Part shown: one piece after another, positions 1 to 7,784 of the stretch | Numbering within the stretch: position 1 is the stretch's first letter | How the letters are laid out: each line of letters opens with the position of its first letter | From: Deltaproteobacteria bacterium | Lineage (GTDB): Bacteria > Desulfobacterota > Syntrophia > Syntrophales > UBA2210 | Assembly: GCA_016933965.1 (NCBI GenBank) | Contig: JAFGTS010000042.1 | Coordinates: 1-64,000 of the forward strand | DNA: 64,000 nucleotides | Direction: 5' to 3' | Notes under the pieces: generated by a model | Seen by the model: only the letters and a program-made list of their open reading frames with translations | Database searches by the model: none | Told to the model about the DNA's origin: nothing | Made by a program: the position numbers and the translations under genes

Positions 1-313
1 ATTACGGCGAGTAAACCGAATGTGTAATCTGAAGCATGATTGGGTCATGATCAGGACAAAGAATAAACAGAAATGAACGGTGCATGAAATTCCCTCTTCT
101 TATCGTATCTTTAAACTAATCTTCGTTATCGATACAAACGATCGCAGGGTAAAATGATGAGAAGAAAAGGCAAAGCAACATACAAACACCCTTTAAGGTA
201 AGCTGCCTTCATAGTGACCTGAGAATCACGTTGCCTCGGCCATGCCACTACTTTTGGTATGAACGGGTCGTCAAGTTATACAGTTGAGAGTGATTTGTGG
301 CGGTTTTACGCGA
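1..313. other. Non-coding window edge, nothing assigned
   Basis: This AT-rich stretch lies beyond the stop codon of the RRM gene. I see no convincing reading frame, RNA gene or T-tailed hairpin. A minus-strand GG-N10-GC pattern at 229-246 was examined and rejected as a sigma-54 site. Confidence 0.5.
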
Positions 314-583
314 CTAAAATCGCCTGCCGCCTCCGTGTTTTGATCTGCTTTTAGGAGGGCGTGCCACATCCACCCTTAAATTACGTCCCTTGAAGTCCTT
401 GCTGTCTAATTCTTTCTTCGCCTTTTCAGCTTCAGCCTGATTCTCCATTTCAACAAATCCGAATCCTTTTCCCTCGATCACGTTTACCTGCTTCACCTCA
501 CCATAAGCGGAGAACAGGGTCTTTAGATCATCACTGGTAGCTGACATAACGAGATTCCCTACATAGAGTTTGCTGCCTTGCAT
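314..583 (-). CDS. Small RRM-domain RNA-binding protein
   Basis: This 89-residue single RRM protein probably binds single-stranded RNA as a cold-shock or stress RNA chaperone, like other short bacterial RRM proteins. RNP2 (LYVGNL) is at residues 6-11 and RNP1 (KGFGFVEM) at 39-46, followed by a basic Arg/Lys/Gly-rich tail. The frame can begin at a GTG at 592. I prefer the ATG at 583 because an AAGGAAGG sequence lies about 8 nt upstream and the N-terminus then matches the family. It directly follows the 77-residue basic protein, whose stop lies inside the GTG-ATG interval, so the two are probably coupled. The family call is firm; the target RNAs are unknown. Confidence 0.9.
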   Translation of the reverse strand: MQGSKLYVGNLVMSATSDDLKTLFSAYGEVKQVNVIEGKGFGFVEMENQAEAEKAKKELDSKDFKGRNLRVDVARPPKSRSKHGGGRRF

Positions 584-588
584 GGTAA

Positions 589-822
589 TCACCCTTCCTT
601 TTCAAAGTCTTTTGAATTAATGTTTTCCTCACCGTCCCGATCAGGCAGCAGTTGAGGACCCGGTTGAACACTGATGATATCGGAAGCTTCTTCCGATCCC
701 CCTGCTTCGGTTTCACCCCTCAGTTTCTTTGCCTCCATGCGGCGTGCTCTTTTTTCTTCCTGCTTTGCTTTGCGCGCCTTTTCTCTCTCACGTTTGTGGA
801 ACGTATACCTTGATTTTGCCAT
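589..822 (-). CDS. Small highly basic protein upstream of RRM gene
   Basis: This 77-residue protein opens with a Lys/Arg-rich segment (residues 1-37, with a KREREKARKAKQEEKRARR core), followed by an acidic low-complexity tail. To my recollection, short proteins of this kind (KKEREKKRLKKQQEK pattern) often sit beside cold-shock or RRM genes, but their function is not established. An AAGGA Shine-Dalgarno lies 7 nt before the ATG. It is the first gene after the promoter at 1021-1049 and the leader terminator at 905-939. It could assist RNA binding by its RRM neighbour; that is inference from context and charge only. Confidence 0.75.
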   Translation of the reverse strand: MAKSRYTFHKREREKARKAKQEEKRARRMEAKKLRGETEAGGSEEASDIISVQPGPQLLPDRDGEENINSKDFEKEG

Positions 823-904
823 TGGTTATTCCTTAACACCTTAACGGCTATTTTTAGTCGAAACCCTTTTCCCTGAAGAAAATGAATCACAACCGACAGT
901 AAAA

Positions 905-939
905 TAAAAACCGCCATGACCCTAAAGTGCATGGCGGTT
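905..939 (-). terminator. Intrinsic terminator in leader of basic-protein/RRM operon
   Basis: On the minus strand AACCGCCATG (939-930) pairs perfectly with CATGGCGGTT (918-909) around an 11-nt loop and is followed by TTTTATTTT. It lies between the promoter at 1021-1049 and the start codon at 822. It is therefore a leader attenuator, or it ends a short RNA of about 110 nt. Confidence 0.75.
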
Positions 940-1020
940 ACTGTGTGCGCTTTAAATGCCCTTATCAGACTTTCGTGTTCCGGGGGTCATGCCCGCTCGG
1001 AATACATTATGAATACATTC

Positions 1021-1049
1021 ATTATAGCCTCACCTCTATGGAAAGTCAA
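1021..1049 (-). promoter_or_regulatory. Strong sigma-70-type promoter for basic-protein/RRM operon
   Basis: The minus strand reads TTGACT (1049-1044), a 17-nt spacer and a perfect TATAAT (1026-1021). The -35 and the start of the spacer (TTGACTTTCC) recur in the opposite orientation at 1117-1126 upstream of the csp gene. Confidence 0.75.
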
Positions 1050-1116
1050 TTGAATTAAATCCATGCGCATTTTACAGATGATTGGGTCAGTATCAAAAAA
1101 TCATACTCTTTATTCC

Positions 1117-1150
1117 TTGACTTTCCGTAGATGATATGAAATAAGGTGTC
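1117..1150 (+). promoter_or_regulatory. Probable csp promoter (TTGACTTTCC element)
   Basis: TTGACT at 1117-1122 starts a string (TTGACTTTCCGTAGA) almost identical to the start of the facing promoter at 1049. The -10 is weak: at 17-nt spacing it would be AATAAG. The call rests on the shared element and on its position before the csp leader. Confidence 0.45.
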
Positions 1151-1185
1151 AAGAAGTTGGATAGAGACATTTTGCAGTGCAAAAC

Positions 1186-1226
1186 AAGCCACCATGTCTT
1201 TTCTAAAGTCGCGGTGGCTTTTTTCT
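1186..1226 (+). terminator. Intrinsic terminator in csp leader
   Basis: AAGCCACC (1186-1193) pairs with GGTGGCTT (1213-1220), followed by TTTTCTTTCT. A small hairpin (TTTTGC-AGT-GCAAAA, about 1170-1184) comes just before it. It lies 56 nt before the csp start, so the gene is either attenuated here or has a second promoter that I do not see. Confidence 0.75.
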
Positions 1227-1281
1227 TTCTCTCATAATGGGTAGTCCGACTTTTAAAATCAAGGAAAGGAGGATGCCTACT

Positions 1282-1482
1282 ATGCCAGAAGGTAAAGTCA
1301 AATGGTTTAATGAGCGAAAAGGCTTTGGATTCATTGAAACTGATGACGGCAAGGATGTTTTTGTACATCATAGCGCCATTCAGGTCGCGGGATTCAGGAG
1401 TCTGCAAGAGGGTCAAAGCGTGACGTTTGATGTGGTCCAGGGTCAGAAAGGCCCGTCTGCGGAGAACGTAAAGCCCGTCTAA
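1282..1482 (+). CDS. CspA-family cold-shock protein
   Basis: This 66-residue cold-shock-domain protein binds single-stranded RNA/DNA, melts RNA secondary structure, and in some CspA members acts as a transcription antiterminator. RNP1 (KGFGFIE) is at residues 13-19 and RNP2 (VFVHHS) at 26-31. The frame stays open upstream, but AAAGGAGG at 1265-1272 sits 9 nt before the ATG at 1282 and the family N-terminus ([10 protein letters not shown]) starts there. It diverges from the RRM operon and is bracketed by one terminator in its leader and one after its stop. Length and motifs are normal for the family; which Csp paralogue it is cannot be told. Confidence 0.96.
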   Translation: MPEGKVKWFNERKGFGFIETDDGKDVFVHHSAIQVAGFRSLQEGQSVTFDVVQGQKGPSAENVKPV

Positions 1483-1492
1483 GAGGTATGAG

Positions 1493-1537
1493 AAAGGCAC
1501 TTCTCGATGTATCAGCATTCCGCGGAGTGCCTTTTTT
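1493..1537 (+). terminator. Intrinsic terminator after csp
   Basis: AAAGGCACT (1493-1501) pairs with AGTGCCTTT (1526-1534), followed by a T run. It lies 10 nt past the csp stop codon. Confidence 0.85.
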
Positions 1538-1599
1538 ATTACATTTTATTCCATGTGTAATGCATACGTGAAAAAGAGCAAGACCAAAGGTAACATTGA

Positions 1600-1905
1600 T
1601 TACGTTTTTGTTGTTACCTTCATTCCCCTTGACCATCCAGACTGATCTGTCCGTATATTCCTGCATGTTTTACTATATTCAAACTTGAAAACGATCTCCC
1701 CTTGGTTATCTCCCTCTTTTTCCACTCTGTATCCTTTTATGATTCCCCCATAAAAAGAACGTTCCGTTCTCTTTCTGTGGAAATATATTTTACTGCCAAC
1801 CAGTTCCCTGGCTTTCTCTTCATTGAGTTTCCAATAACCGTTTTCCCATAGATCATCGGGCAGCTTGGTAAAATTTCTCATTGCTTCGATTAAATGTATT
1901 TCCAC
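1600..1905 (-). CDS. Conserved hypothetical protein, about 100 residues
   Basis: This is a 101-residue soluble-looking protein with no signal peptide or membrane segment. It holds a readable core with KARELVGSKIYFH, FYGGIIKGYRVEKEG and a GEIVFKFEY strand-rich end, which I recall only as a conserved hypothetical type; no function is claimed. The longest frame begins at 2052, but that would run through a terminator hairpin. AAGGAG lies 8 nt before the GTG at 1905, and I take that as the start. It is preceded by three consecutive minus-strand hairpins (1974-2038) that may form its leader. Confidence 0.6.
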   Translation of the reverse strand: MEIHLIEAMRNFTKLPDDLWENGYWKLNEEKARELVGSKIYFHRKRTERSFYGGIIKGYRVEKEGDNQGEIVFKFEYSKTCRNIRTDQSGWSRGMKVTTKT

Positions 1906-1973
1906 GTTCCAGACTCCTTGTGATGAACATGTTAATGATTGTTCTACTGTTACTTCTTTACTTTCCTGAAATG

Positions 1974-2038
1974 AAAAACCCCGTCTCATCGTAATGGACA
2001 GGGTTGGGAGATTCCTACTCCGGTTCCCCACAGGGGAA
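1974..2038 (-). terminator. Hairpin series ending in an intrinsic terminator (leader or small RNA)
   Basis: On the minus strand, TTCCCC-TGT-GGGGAA (2038-2024) is followed by a 4-bp GGAG/CTCC hairpin (2021-2007). Then a 9-bp stem, AACCCTGTC/GACGGGGTT with one G-T pair (2005-1977), ends in TTTTT. No gene lies immediately upstream on this strand, so this is either an attenuator for the 101-residue gene or a short independent RNA. Confidence 0.55.
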
Positions 2039-2318
2039 TTAAGACCGTTCAATTCCGGGAAATGTCGATCACTTTGACTTACCTGCTACGGTAACCCCTC
2101 TCAAAAGGTTCTGTCAAGACCTATTATGGAATTATAAACAAAGAATAGATATGATGCCGATATCTTTGACCGAAGCAGGGCACTATTTTTATATACAATT
2201 GTTTGAGAATAAAAAAGAATAAATAGAATATCTGGCGACTCGACCTGCCGCGGAATGTTACCGCGCCGCGTCAGCACCCACTGGTGAATTTTCCGTATAA
2301 GTAAAGCACACAAAAGAG

Positions 2319-2355
2319 AATCGGGGGTTCACGGAATTTCCGTAAACCCCCGATT
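2319..2355 (-). terminator. Terminator of tRNA-Arg
   Basis: An 11-bp inverted repeat (AATCGGGGGTT with AACCCCCGATT) carries a second inner pairing (ACGGAA/TTCCGT). On the minus strand it is followed by CTCTTTTGTG. It starts 5 nt past the tRNA CCA end. Confidence 0.8.
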
Positions 2356-2360
2356 TCACT

Positions 2361-2437
2361 TGGAGGGCGATATGGGATTCGAACCCATGACCTCTGGCTC
2401 CGGAGGCCAACGCTCTATCCAACTGAGCTAATCGCCC
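2361..2437 (-). tRNA. tRNA-Arg (anticodon CCG)
   Basis: The minus strand folds as a full cloverleaf. The acceptor GGGCGAT (2437-2431) pairs with ATCGCCC (2371-2365), the D stem is GCTC/GAGC, the anticodon loop is CTCCGGA with CCG at its centre, and the T arm carries GTTCGAAT. CCA is encoded at 2363-2361 with T at the discriminator position, which is unusual for tRNA-Arg. The 3' terminator follows at once. Confidence 0.93.
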
Positions 2438-2460
2438 TCGAACCTCTGGTTGTTACGATG

Positions 2461-2484
2461 CTCCCGGGTTTCGGAGTCCGGGAG
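2461..2484 (-). repeat. Hairpin between metF and tRNA-Arg
   Basis: CTCCCGG (2461-2467) pairs with CCGGGAG (2478-2484) around a 10-nt loop. A second weak inverted repeat (GAGAAA/TTTCTC) lies at about 2493-2509. Neither has a T run. They may mark the end of the metF transcript or a processing site before the tRNA. Confidence 0.4.
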
Positions 2485-2554
2485 GGTGGATTGAGAAAAC
2501 CGGTTTCTCCTTACTATGGGTGCCTATAATATTCAATATATTTCTTCGTGACCC

Positions 2555-3430
2555 TCAGCCTTCTCTCGGAAGTTGGATTTCTCTCAGAATTTCAAGCACA
2601 TGGTCGCTCTTGTTCATGCTGTAGAAGTGGAGGCCGGCAATATCGCTGGCCAGGAGGTCCTCGCTCTGGCGGATGGCGAACTCGATACCGTATTTCTGAA
2701 CTTCTTCGTCCTTTTCGCTGACCTTGTCAAGTTTATCATGCAGGGATGGAGGTATTTTCGCCCCGCAGAGTGCTGCCATTCGCTGTATCTGCCGATAATT
2801 GAAGATGGGAAATATGCCCGTTATGATGGGAACCCTGATCCCCCGCGCATGGGCGCCGTCACGGAACCGGTAAATGTGTTTGTTATCGAAACATATCTGG
2901 GTGATGATGAAATGGGCGCCCGCGTCGACCTTTTTCTTGAGGTTGTCGAGATCAACCTCAAGGCTCGGTGCCTCGATGTGTCCTTCGGGATACCCGGCAA
3001 CGCCGATGGAAAAGTCACCCCTGGTATGTATGAATTCGACCAGTTCACTGGCGTAGCCGAACCCGCCCGGCGCTCTCCTGAATGCTTCCTCGTCCTTCGG
3101 CGGGTCTCCCCGCAGGGCAAGGATGTTCTCGATGTTGTGGGCGCTCAACTCTTCGATGACCCGGGCGATGTCATCCCTCGATGACTGGACACAGGTGAGA
3201 TGCGCCAGGACCTCCTGATCGAATTCGTTCTTCACTTTCGAGGCGATCTCGACGGTCTTCTCCCTGGTTCCTCCGCCAGCGCCGTAGGTGACGGATACGA
3301 AAACCGGCCTTTGCAGGATCAGTTCCCTGATGGCGGTGTACAGATTTTCAAGGTTTCCATCCCGTTTCGGCGGAAAGAACTCAAAGGAGAGACTGAACTT
3401 TTCCCGTTCCAGTATGTCCCGGATCTTCAT
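2555..3430 (-). CDS. metF: Methylenetetrahydrofolate reductase
   Basis: This 291-residue TIM-barrel flavoprotein reduces 5,10-methylene-THF to 5-methyl-THF. In acetogenic or syntrophic anaerobes it belongs to the methyl branch of the Wood-Ljungdahl pathway and also feeds methionine synthesis. The N-terminal SFEFFPPKRDG motif carries the catalytic Glu. VTYGAGG, LALRGDPP, the ITQICFD substrate-loop segment and GIFPI are all present. I start at the ATG at 3430 (MKIRDILER), which has an AGAAGGGA sequence upstream, rather than at the end of the open frame at 3469. The length is normal for the bacterial MetF family. No MetV-type partner is adjacent, so the redox partner is unknown. Confidence 0.95.
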   Translation of the reverse strand: MKIRDILEREKFSLSFEFFPPKRDGNLENLYTAIRELILQRPVFVSVTYGAGGGTREKTVEIASKVKNEFDQEVLAHLTCVQSSRDDIARVIEELSAHNIENILALRGDPPKDEEAFRRAPGGFGYASELVEFIHTRGDFSIGVAGYPEGHIEAPSLEVDLDNLKKKVDAGAHFIITQICFDNKHIYRFRDGAHARGIRVPIITGIFPIFNYRQIQRMAALCGAKIPPSLHDKLDKVSEKDEEVQKYGIEFAIRQSEDLLASDIAGLHFYSMNKSDHVLEILREIQLPREG

Positions 3431-3574
3431 GTTCCATATCCCTTCTGAAGTGTGACCGATACATGTCATTCCCGGCGTTTCTTGTCAATCCCTTTTCTGA
3501 ACCGACGGGGTTGTAAATGTGGGGTAAAGCTGGTAGACTCCGACATCAAAAAGGGTGGCCACGCAGGATCCGGC

Positions 3575-5407
3575 ATGCGAACGAACAGGGCGATAACTTT
3601 TATTCTGATGATCATCATCTCTGTTCTTTTCGTGTCTCCCGCCTTCGCCGGCGTTACCATACGAGCTGTCCGCCACTGGACCGCCCCTGATTACACACGG
3701 GTCGTCGTCGATACGAGCGACGAGGCACGATATTCGGTCACGGAAACAAAAGGGATACTTGTCATCGATGTCCCGGATGCCTCCTGTTCCCCCTCAGTGC
3801 CCCTCCGATACGAACTCGACAAGCCCGCCGTCCGGGAAATACAGCTCACAACACTGAAACCCCGGGGGATGCGTATTTCCATCACCGTCGGTGACAGGGT
3901 GGAGAACACCGTTTTCGCCCTGGGAAAGATACTGGACAAGCCTCACCGCATCGTCATCGATGTGAAGCTTCCCGACGTGGAGAAGCGTGAGAGCGAGGAG
4001 CGGCAGCGGGTCAAGACACTGAAAAAGAAACGGGTCGTCATGATCGATCCGGGTCACGGCGGTGAGGACCCGGGCGCGGTAGGGCGGCGCAGGACCTATG
4101 AAAAGGATGTCGTCCTGTCTATCTCGAAACGGCTTCGGAACATTCTGAACAAGCGGGGCTACGAGACCTTCCTGACGCGGGACGGTGATTATTACGTCTC
4201 TTTCAGCAAGCGGCTTCAGATGGCGCGGGAGTATGGCGCAGACCTTTTTATCAGTGTCCATGCCGACGCATGCAGGAACCGGGGTGCACGGGGGGCGTCG
4301 GTGTACTGCCTGTCGACGAAGGGAGCCAGCAGCGAGGCGGCGAAGTTGCTTGCGCAAAGTCAGAACCTGTCCGATATCATCGGTGGTGCCGAGAACGATC
4401 AGAACAATGGGGAATCGAATACGATTACCCTGAACATGCTCCAGACGGAAACGATCAACCGGTCCAAGGAATTCGGCGTCGGCGCCCTGAAGGACCTCGA
4501 GCGCATCAACCGGTTGAAGTTCAAGAAAATTCAGGAAGCTCCTTTCAGGGTCCTGAAGCTTCCTGACATTCCCTCCGTCCTGGTAGAGACCGCCTACATC
4601 TCCAATGCCCGGGAGGAGGTGATGCTCCGTGATCCCGCGTACCAGGCCGATGTGGCCTGGGCCCTGGCATCGGCGGTCAATAATTTTCTTCCTCTTCCCT
4701 CCACGGCGGATGCGGAATGGACCGACCGTGCTTCGCAACCGGCTTCGACATACCCGAAGGGTGAGACCTTCTATCTCGAGTATGTCGTGAAACGCGGTGA
4801 CACCCTCCAGTCCATAGCACGGGAACAGGGGGCCACCGTCGATGCGCTCATGAATGCCAACGACATCAGGTCGAAAAACCGCATCTACGTGGGACAGAAG
4901 ATCAAGATCCCCGCGGCGCTTCCCGCCGGTATATACACGGTCAGGAAGGGGGACACGCTCGCGTCGATCGCCCGGAGGAATGGAACAACGATAAACACGC
5001 TGCTTCAGCTCAATGATCTCAGATCGCGAAACCGCATCTATGTGGGACAGAAGCTGAAAGTCCCCGGTCCGGCCGCGGGTGCCGCATCACCTGCAATTCC
5101 GGAAGTCCACGTCGTCAGGAAGGGCGACACGCTGGGGGCTATCGCCCGTCGATACGGGATGTCCGTGGACACCCTGATGAGGAACAATGATATACCGTCG
5201 GAAGACCGTATTTATGTGGGGCAGAAACTGTATATGTATATGCAGGGGCGTCCGCACAAGATGTCAACCTATTATGTGGTAAGAAAAGGCGATACGCTGG
5301 CGGAGATCGCCCGGGCACGGGGCACCACGGTGTCCGCCGTCATGCAGGCAAATCATCTCAAATCAAAAAACCGCATCTACGTGGGTCAGAAGCTGGTTCT
5401 TCCCTGA
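3575..5407 (+). CDS. N-acetylmuramoyl-L-alanine amidase with AMIN and four LysM repeats
   Basis: This secreted 610-residue peptidoglycan amidase should split daughter-cell septa by cleaving the lactyl-peptide bond. A signal peptide (residues 1-25, cut after SPAFA) precedes an AMIN domain (about 27-130). The Amidase_3 zinc domain (153-373) has candidate ligands and catalytic residues H161, E176, H229 and E338. Four LysM repeats (about 403-446, 450-493, 508-550 and 562-605) each end in a near-identical RIYVGQK box. The open frame begins at 3452, but the signal peptide sets the start at 3575. It is larger than E. coli AmiC because of the C-terminal LysM array. Confidence 0.95.
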   Translation: MRTNRAITFILMIIISVLFVSPAFAGVTIRAVRHWTAPDYTRVVVDTSDEARYSVTETKGILVIDVPDASCSPSVPLRYELDKPAVREIQLTTLKPRGMRISITVGDRVENTVFALGKILDKPHRIVIDVKLPDVEKRESEERQRVKTLKKKRVVMIDPGHGGEDPGAVGRRRTYEKDVVLSISKRLRNILNKRGYETFLTRDGDYYVSFSKRLQMAREYGADLFISVHADACRNRGARGASVYCLSTKGASSEAAKLLAQSQNLSDIIGGAENDQNNGESNTITLNMLQTETINRSKEFGVGALKDLERINRLKFKKIQEAPFRVLKLPDIPSVLVETAYISNAREEVMLRDPAYQADVAWALASAVNNFLPLPSTADAEWTDRASQPASTYPKGETFYLEYVVKRGDTLQSIAREQGATVDALMNANDIRSKNRIYVGQKIKIPAALPAGIYTVRKGDTLASIARRNGTTINTLLQLNDLRSRNRIYVGQKLKVPGPAAGAASPAIPEVHVVRKGDTLGAIARRYGMSVDTLMRNNDIPSEDRIYVGQKLYMYMQGRPHKMSTYYVVRKGDTLAEIARARGTTVSAVMQANHLKSKNRIYVGQKLVLP

Positions 5408-5476
5408 AATTCCTGCAGTGGAAAGGGACAGGTACGCGCGGCAGAGATCGGTGAAGAAAGAGGAGGAACGAAAGGA

Positions 5477-6193
5477 ATGAGCATCGTCGAATGGAAAAAG
5501 GATGATACGGTTGCGATCATGACCATGAATAACGGTGAGAACAGGCATAACCCCGGTTTCGTGGCCGCAGTGCTGAAAACGCTGGACGAGATCGAGCGGG
5601 ACGAATCAATCTACGCCGTGGTCCTGGCGTCAAGTGATGAAAAGAACTGGTCGCTGGGGATCGACCTTGAGTGGATCGGCGGCGCCATGGAGAAGAACCG
5701 CCTCCGGGAGATAAAGAACTTCATGTACGGTTTAAATGAAATGTTCCGGAGGATCCTCTACTTTCCCATGCCCGTCATCGCGGCCATCAACGGTCATGCC
5801 TTCGGTGACGGGACGCTGCTCGCCTGCGCCTGTGATTTCAGGTTCATGCGGTCCGACCGGGGATACTTCTGTTTTCCCGAAGTGGATATCAGTATTCCCT
5901 TTCTGCCCGCCATGCTTGCCATCGTGAAGAAGGCGATACCTTACTACGAAGCCCAGTACCTGATCCTGAGTGGAAAACGGGCGACGGCGCCCGAGCTCGA
6001 GGAAAATCATGTTATCGTAAAAGCCTGTGCCGATGGGGAGGAACTCATGAGAGAATCCCTGTCCTTCGCGAGATCGTTCACCAAGAAGCGGGCCATCTTC
6101 GAACAGCACAAAAAACGGCTTCACAAGGGAATCGTGGAGATAATGGAGAAAGAGGACCCGGAATACATCGAGCCCCTCAATCTGATGGTTTGA
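5477..6193 (+). CDS. Enoyl-CoA hydratase/isomerase (crotonase) family protein
   Basis: This 238-residue crotonase-fold acyl-CoA enzyme is close in length to short delta3,delta2-enoyl-CoA isomerases. The first oxyanion-hole strand reads NWSLGIDLEW instead of the usual FCAGAD. The second reads GHAFGDGTLLACACDFR, where an Asp replaces the middle Gly of GGG and the usual hydratase Glu is absent. Hydratase activity is therefore doubtful, and isomerase or thioesterase chemistry is more likely; that is inference. GAGGAGG lies upstream of the ATG. The gene stands alone between the amidase and the convergent lar genes, with only nine bases before larB. Confidence 0.82.
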   Translation: MSIVEWKKDDTVAIMTMNNGENRHNPGFVAAVLKTLDEIERDESIYAVVLASSDEKNWSLGIDLEWIGGAMEKNRLREIKNFMYGLNEMFRRILYFPMPVIAAINGHAFGDGTLLACACDFRFMRSDRGYFCFPEVDISIPFLPAMLAIVKKAIPYYEAQYLILSGKRATAPELEENHVIVKACADGEELMRESLSFARSFTKKRAIFEQHKKRLHKGIVEIMEKEDPEYIEPLNLMV

Positions 6194-6202
6194 AAGGAGG
6201 GA

Positions 6203-6952
6203 TCACGGAAGGCGGCTTATGATGCTCGCCGCGTATCCCGCTCCGAAGCCGTTATCGATATTGACGACACACACGCCGGCGGCACAACTGTTGAGCATCG
6301 CGAGCAATGCCGCCAGTCCTTCGAAGCTTGCGCCGTATCCGACACTGGTGGGAACGGCGATGACGGGCTTGTCGACGAGACCGCCGATAACGCTTGGAAG
6401 GGCCCCTTCCATGCCGGCAACGACGATGATCACCCGGGCGTCGCGGATGATGGAAAGCTTGTCCATCAGGCGATGGATCCCGGCCACCCCGACGTCGGTG
6501 ATGCGCTCAACACGGTTCCCGAGGATCTCAGCGGTAACGGCCGCCTCCTCGGCCACGGGAATGTCCGCCGTCCCCGCCGTTACGACGGCGATGTAGCCCG
6601 TTCCCGCCGGTGGCTCCTTTCTCCTGATCGTTATCGTCCGGGCCGTTTCGTTATATTCGGCCTCGCCGCACAGGGCGGAAACGGCCTCGTACATTTTCCG
6701 GGTAGCCCGTGTGGCAAGAATATTTGAGTCCCCCGTCAGCATGAACCGGACAATCTCGCGGACCTGGTCCACCGTCTTCCCCTCGCAATAGATCGTCTCG
6801 GGGTGGCCCACGCGTTCTTCACGATGAGTATCGATCTTCGCAAATCCCAGGTCCTTGTAGAATCCCTCTTTCAGCCGCCGCACCCCCTCGTCGACGGCGA
6901 GCGTTCCTTCCCGTATCTCTTCGAGAATCTTCTGCAGGCGATCTTCCTTCAT
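6203..6952 (-). CDS. larB: Nickel pincer cofactor biosynthesis protein LarB
   Basis: LarB carboxylates nicotinic acid adenine dinucleotide at C5 and hydrolyses the phosphoanhydride, the first step of nickel-pincer nucleotide synthesis. The 249-residue protein has the PurE-like C-terminal domain, seen in VVTAGTADIPVAEEA, VVAGMEGALPSVIGG and VPTSVGYG. The N-terminal helical part carries LQKILEEIREG. The open frame extends to 7120, but the ATG at 6952 overlaps the larE stop in an ATGA junction, a clear coupled start. It is the last gene of larC-larE-larB. Without a larA in view, the client enzyme is unknown. Confidence 0.94.
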   Translation of the reverse strand: MKEDRLQKILEEIREGTLAVDEGVRRLKEGFYKDLGFAKIDTHREERVGHPETIYCEGKTVDQVREIVRFMLTGDSNILATRATRKMYEAVSALCGEAEYNETARTITIRRKEPPAGTGYIAVVTAGTADIPVAEEAAVTAEILGNRVERITDVGVAGIHRLMDKLSIIRDARVIIVVAGMEGALPSVIGGLVDKPVIAVPTSVGYGASFEGLAALLAMLNSCAAGVCVVNIDNGFGAGYAASIISRLP

Positions 6953-7761
6953 GACGTCCTCGCGATCGTTGACGGTTGACGGCTGTTTCCTTCCGGTTCC
7001 GTGGGTTCGAAGCACACCTCCGTGAAGCCGAACTCGCGCAGTGCCCGGGTGATGAGGTCGACCGGCGATGCACCCGACAGGAGTTTCCGGTCCTCGGGTG
7101 ACGTTTTGATCAGTGCGCATGTGCCCCGGCTTCGGACACGCACCGCCTTGAAACCCATGCCGCGCAGGTACCGTTCCGATCTGTCGATCCGCTTCAGGCC
7201 GTCAAGGGAAACCGGCGTCCCCGTGGGGATCCTTGTCATGAGGCAACTGTCGGCCGGCTTGTTCCAGGTTGGCAGGCCGAGGGACCACGAGATGGCCCTC
7301 ACTTCCTCCTTCGATATCCCGAGTCCGGCAAGGGGGCTCATGATATTCAATTCTTTCAGGGCACGCAGGCCGGGCCGGTCTTTGTGCAGGTCGTCGCTGT
7401 TGGTTCCCTCGATGATGCGAAGACCATTTCGGCGGGACGCCTCCTCCTGCAGGGTCAGGAACATTTCCCTCTTGCAGTGATAGCACCTGTCCGGGCCGTT
7501 TTCCCAGACGATCGCGGGAACGGCCATCGATATCGTCAGATGTTCAATACTCAGACCCGCGGCTATGTTCTTCGCGTCCCGGATATCCCGGGGTATGACA
7601 TAGGGAGTTTCGATCGTGACCGCCGTTGCGTCCGTACCCAGGGCGTCCCGGGCGGCCCTGGCGAGCAGGGTGCTGTCGGCGCCCCCCGAAAAAGAGACCA
7701 GGCAGGGACCTTCGGCCTGAAGAAGTGACACCAGCCGTTCATATGTCCTTTTCGCGATCAT
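6949..7761 (-). CDS. larE: Sulfur transferase LarE for nickel pincer cofactor
   Basis: This 270-residue PP-loop enzyme adenylates the carboxylated pyridine mononucleotide and inserts sulfur. SGGADST (residues 25-31) is the PP-loop. Three cysteines, C93 and C96 (RCYHCK) and C173 (DSCLMTRIP), match the class thought to hold a [4Fe-4S] cluster rather than the single-Cys sacrificial type of Lactobacillus. C173 aligns with the sacrificial Cys position. The iron-sulfur assignment is inference from the three Cys. larE sits 23 nt after larC and overlaps larB by 4 nt. Confidence 0.94.
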   Translation of the reverse strand: MIAKRTYERLVSLLQAEGPCLVSFSGGADSTLLARAARDALGTDATAVTIETPYVIPRDIRDAKNIAAGLSIEHLTISMAVPAIVWENGPDRCYHCKREMFLTLQEEASRRNGLRIIEGTNSDDLHKDRPGLRALKELNIMSPLAGLGISKEEVRAISWSLGLPTWNKPADSCLMTRIPTGTPVSLDGLKRIDRSERYLRGMGFKAVRVRSRGTCALIKTSPEDRKLLSGASPVDLITRALREFGFTEVCFEPTEPEGNSRQPSTIARTS

Positions 7762-7784
7762 GGCGATTTTTTCATGCCGGCGGA

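Noticed and set aside
229-246. Sigma-54 promoter on the minus strand
   Set aside because: GG-N10-GC is present, but the -12 box reads AGGC instead of TTGC, and no gene lies downstream within the window.
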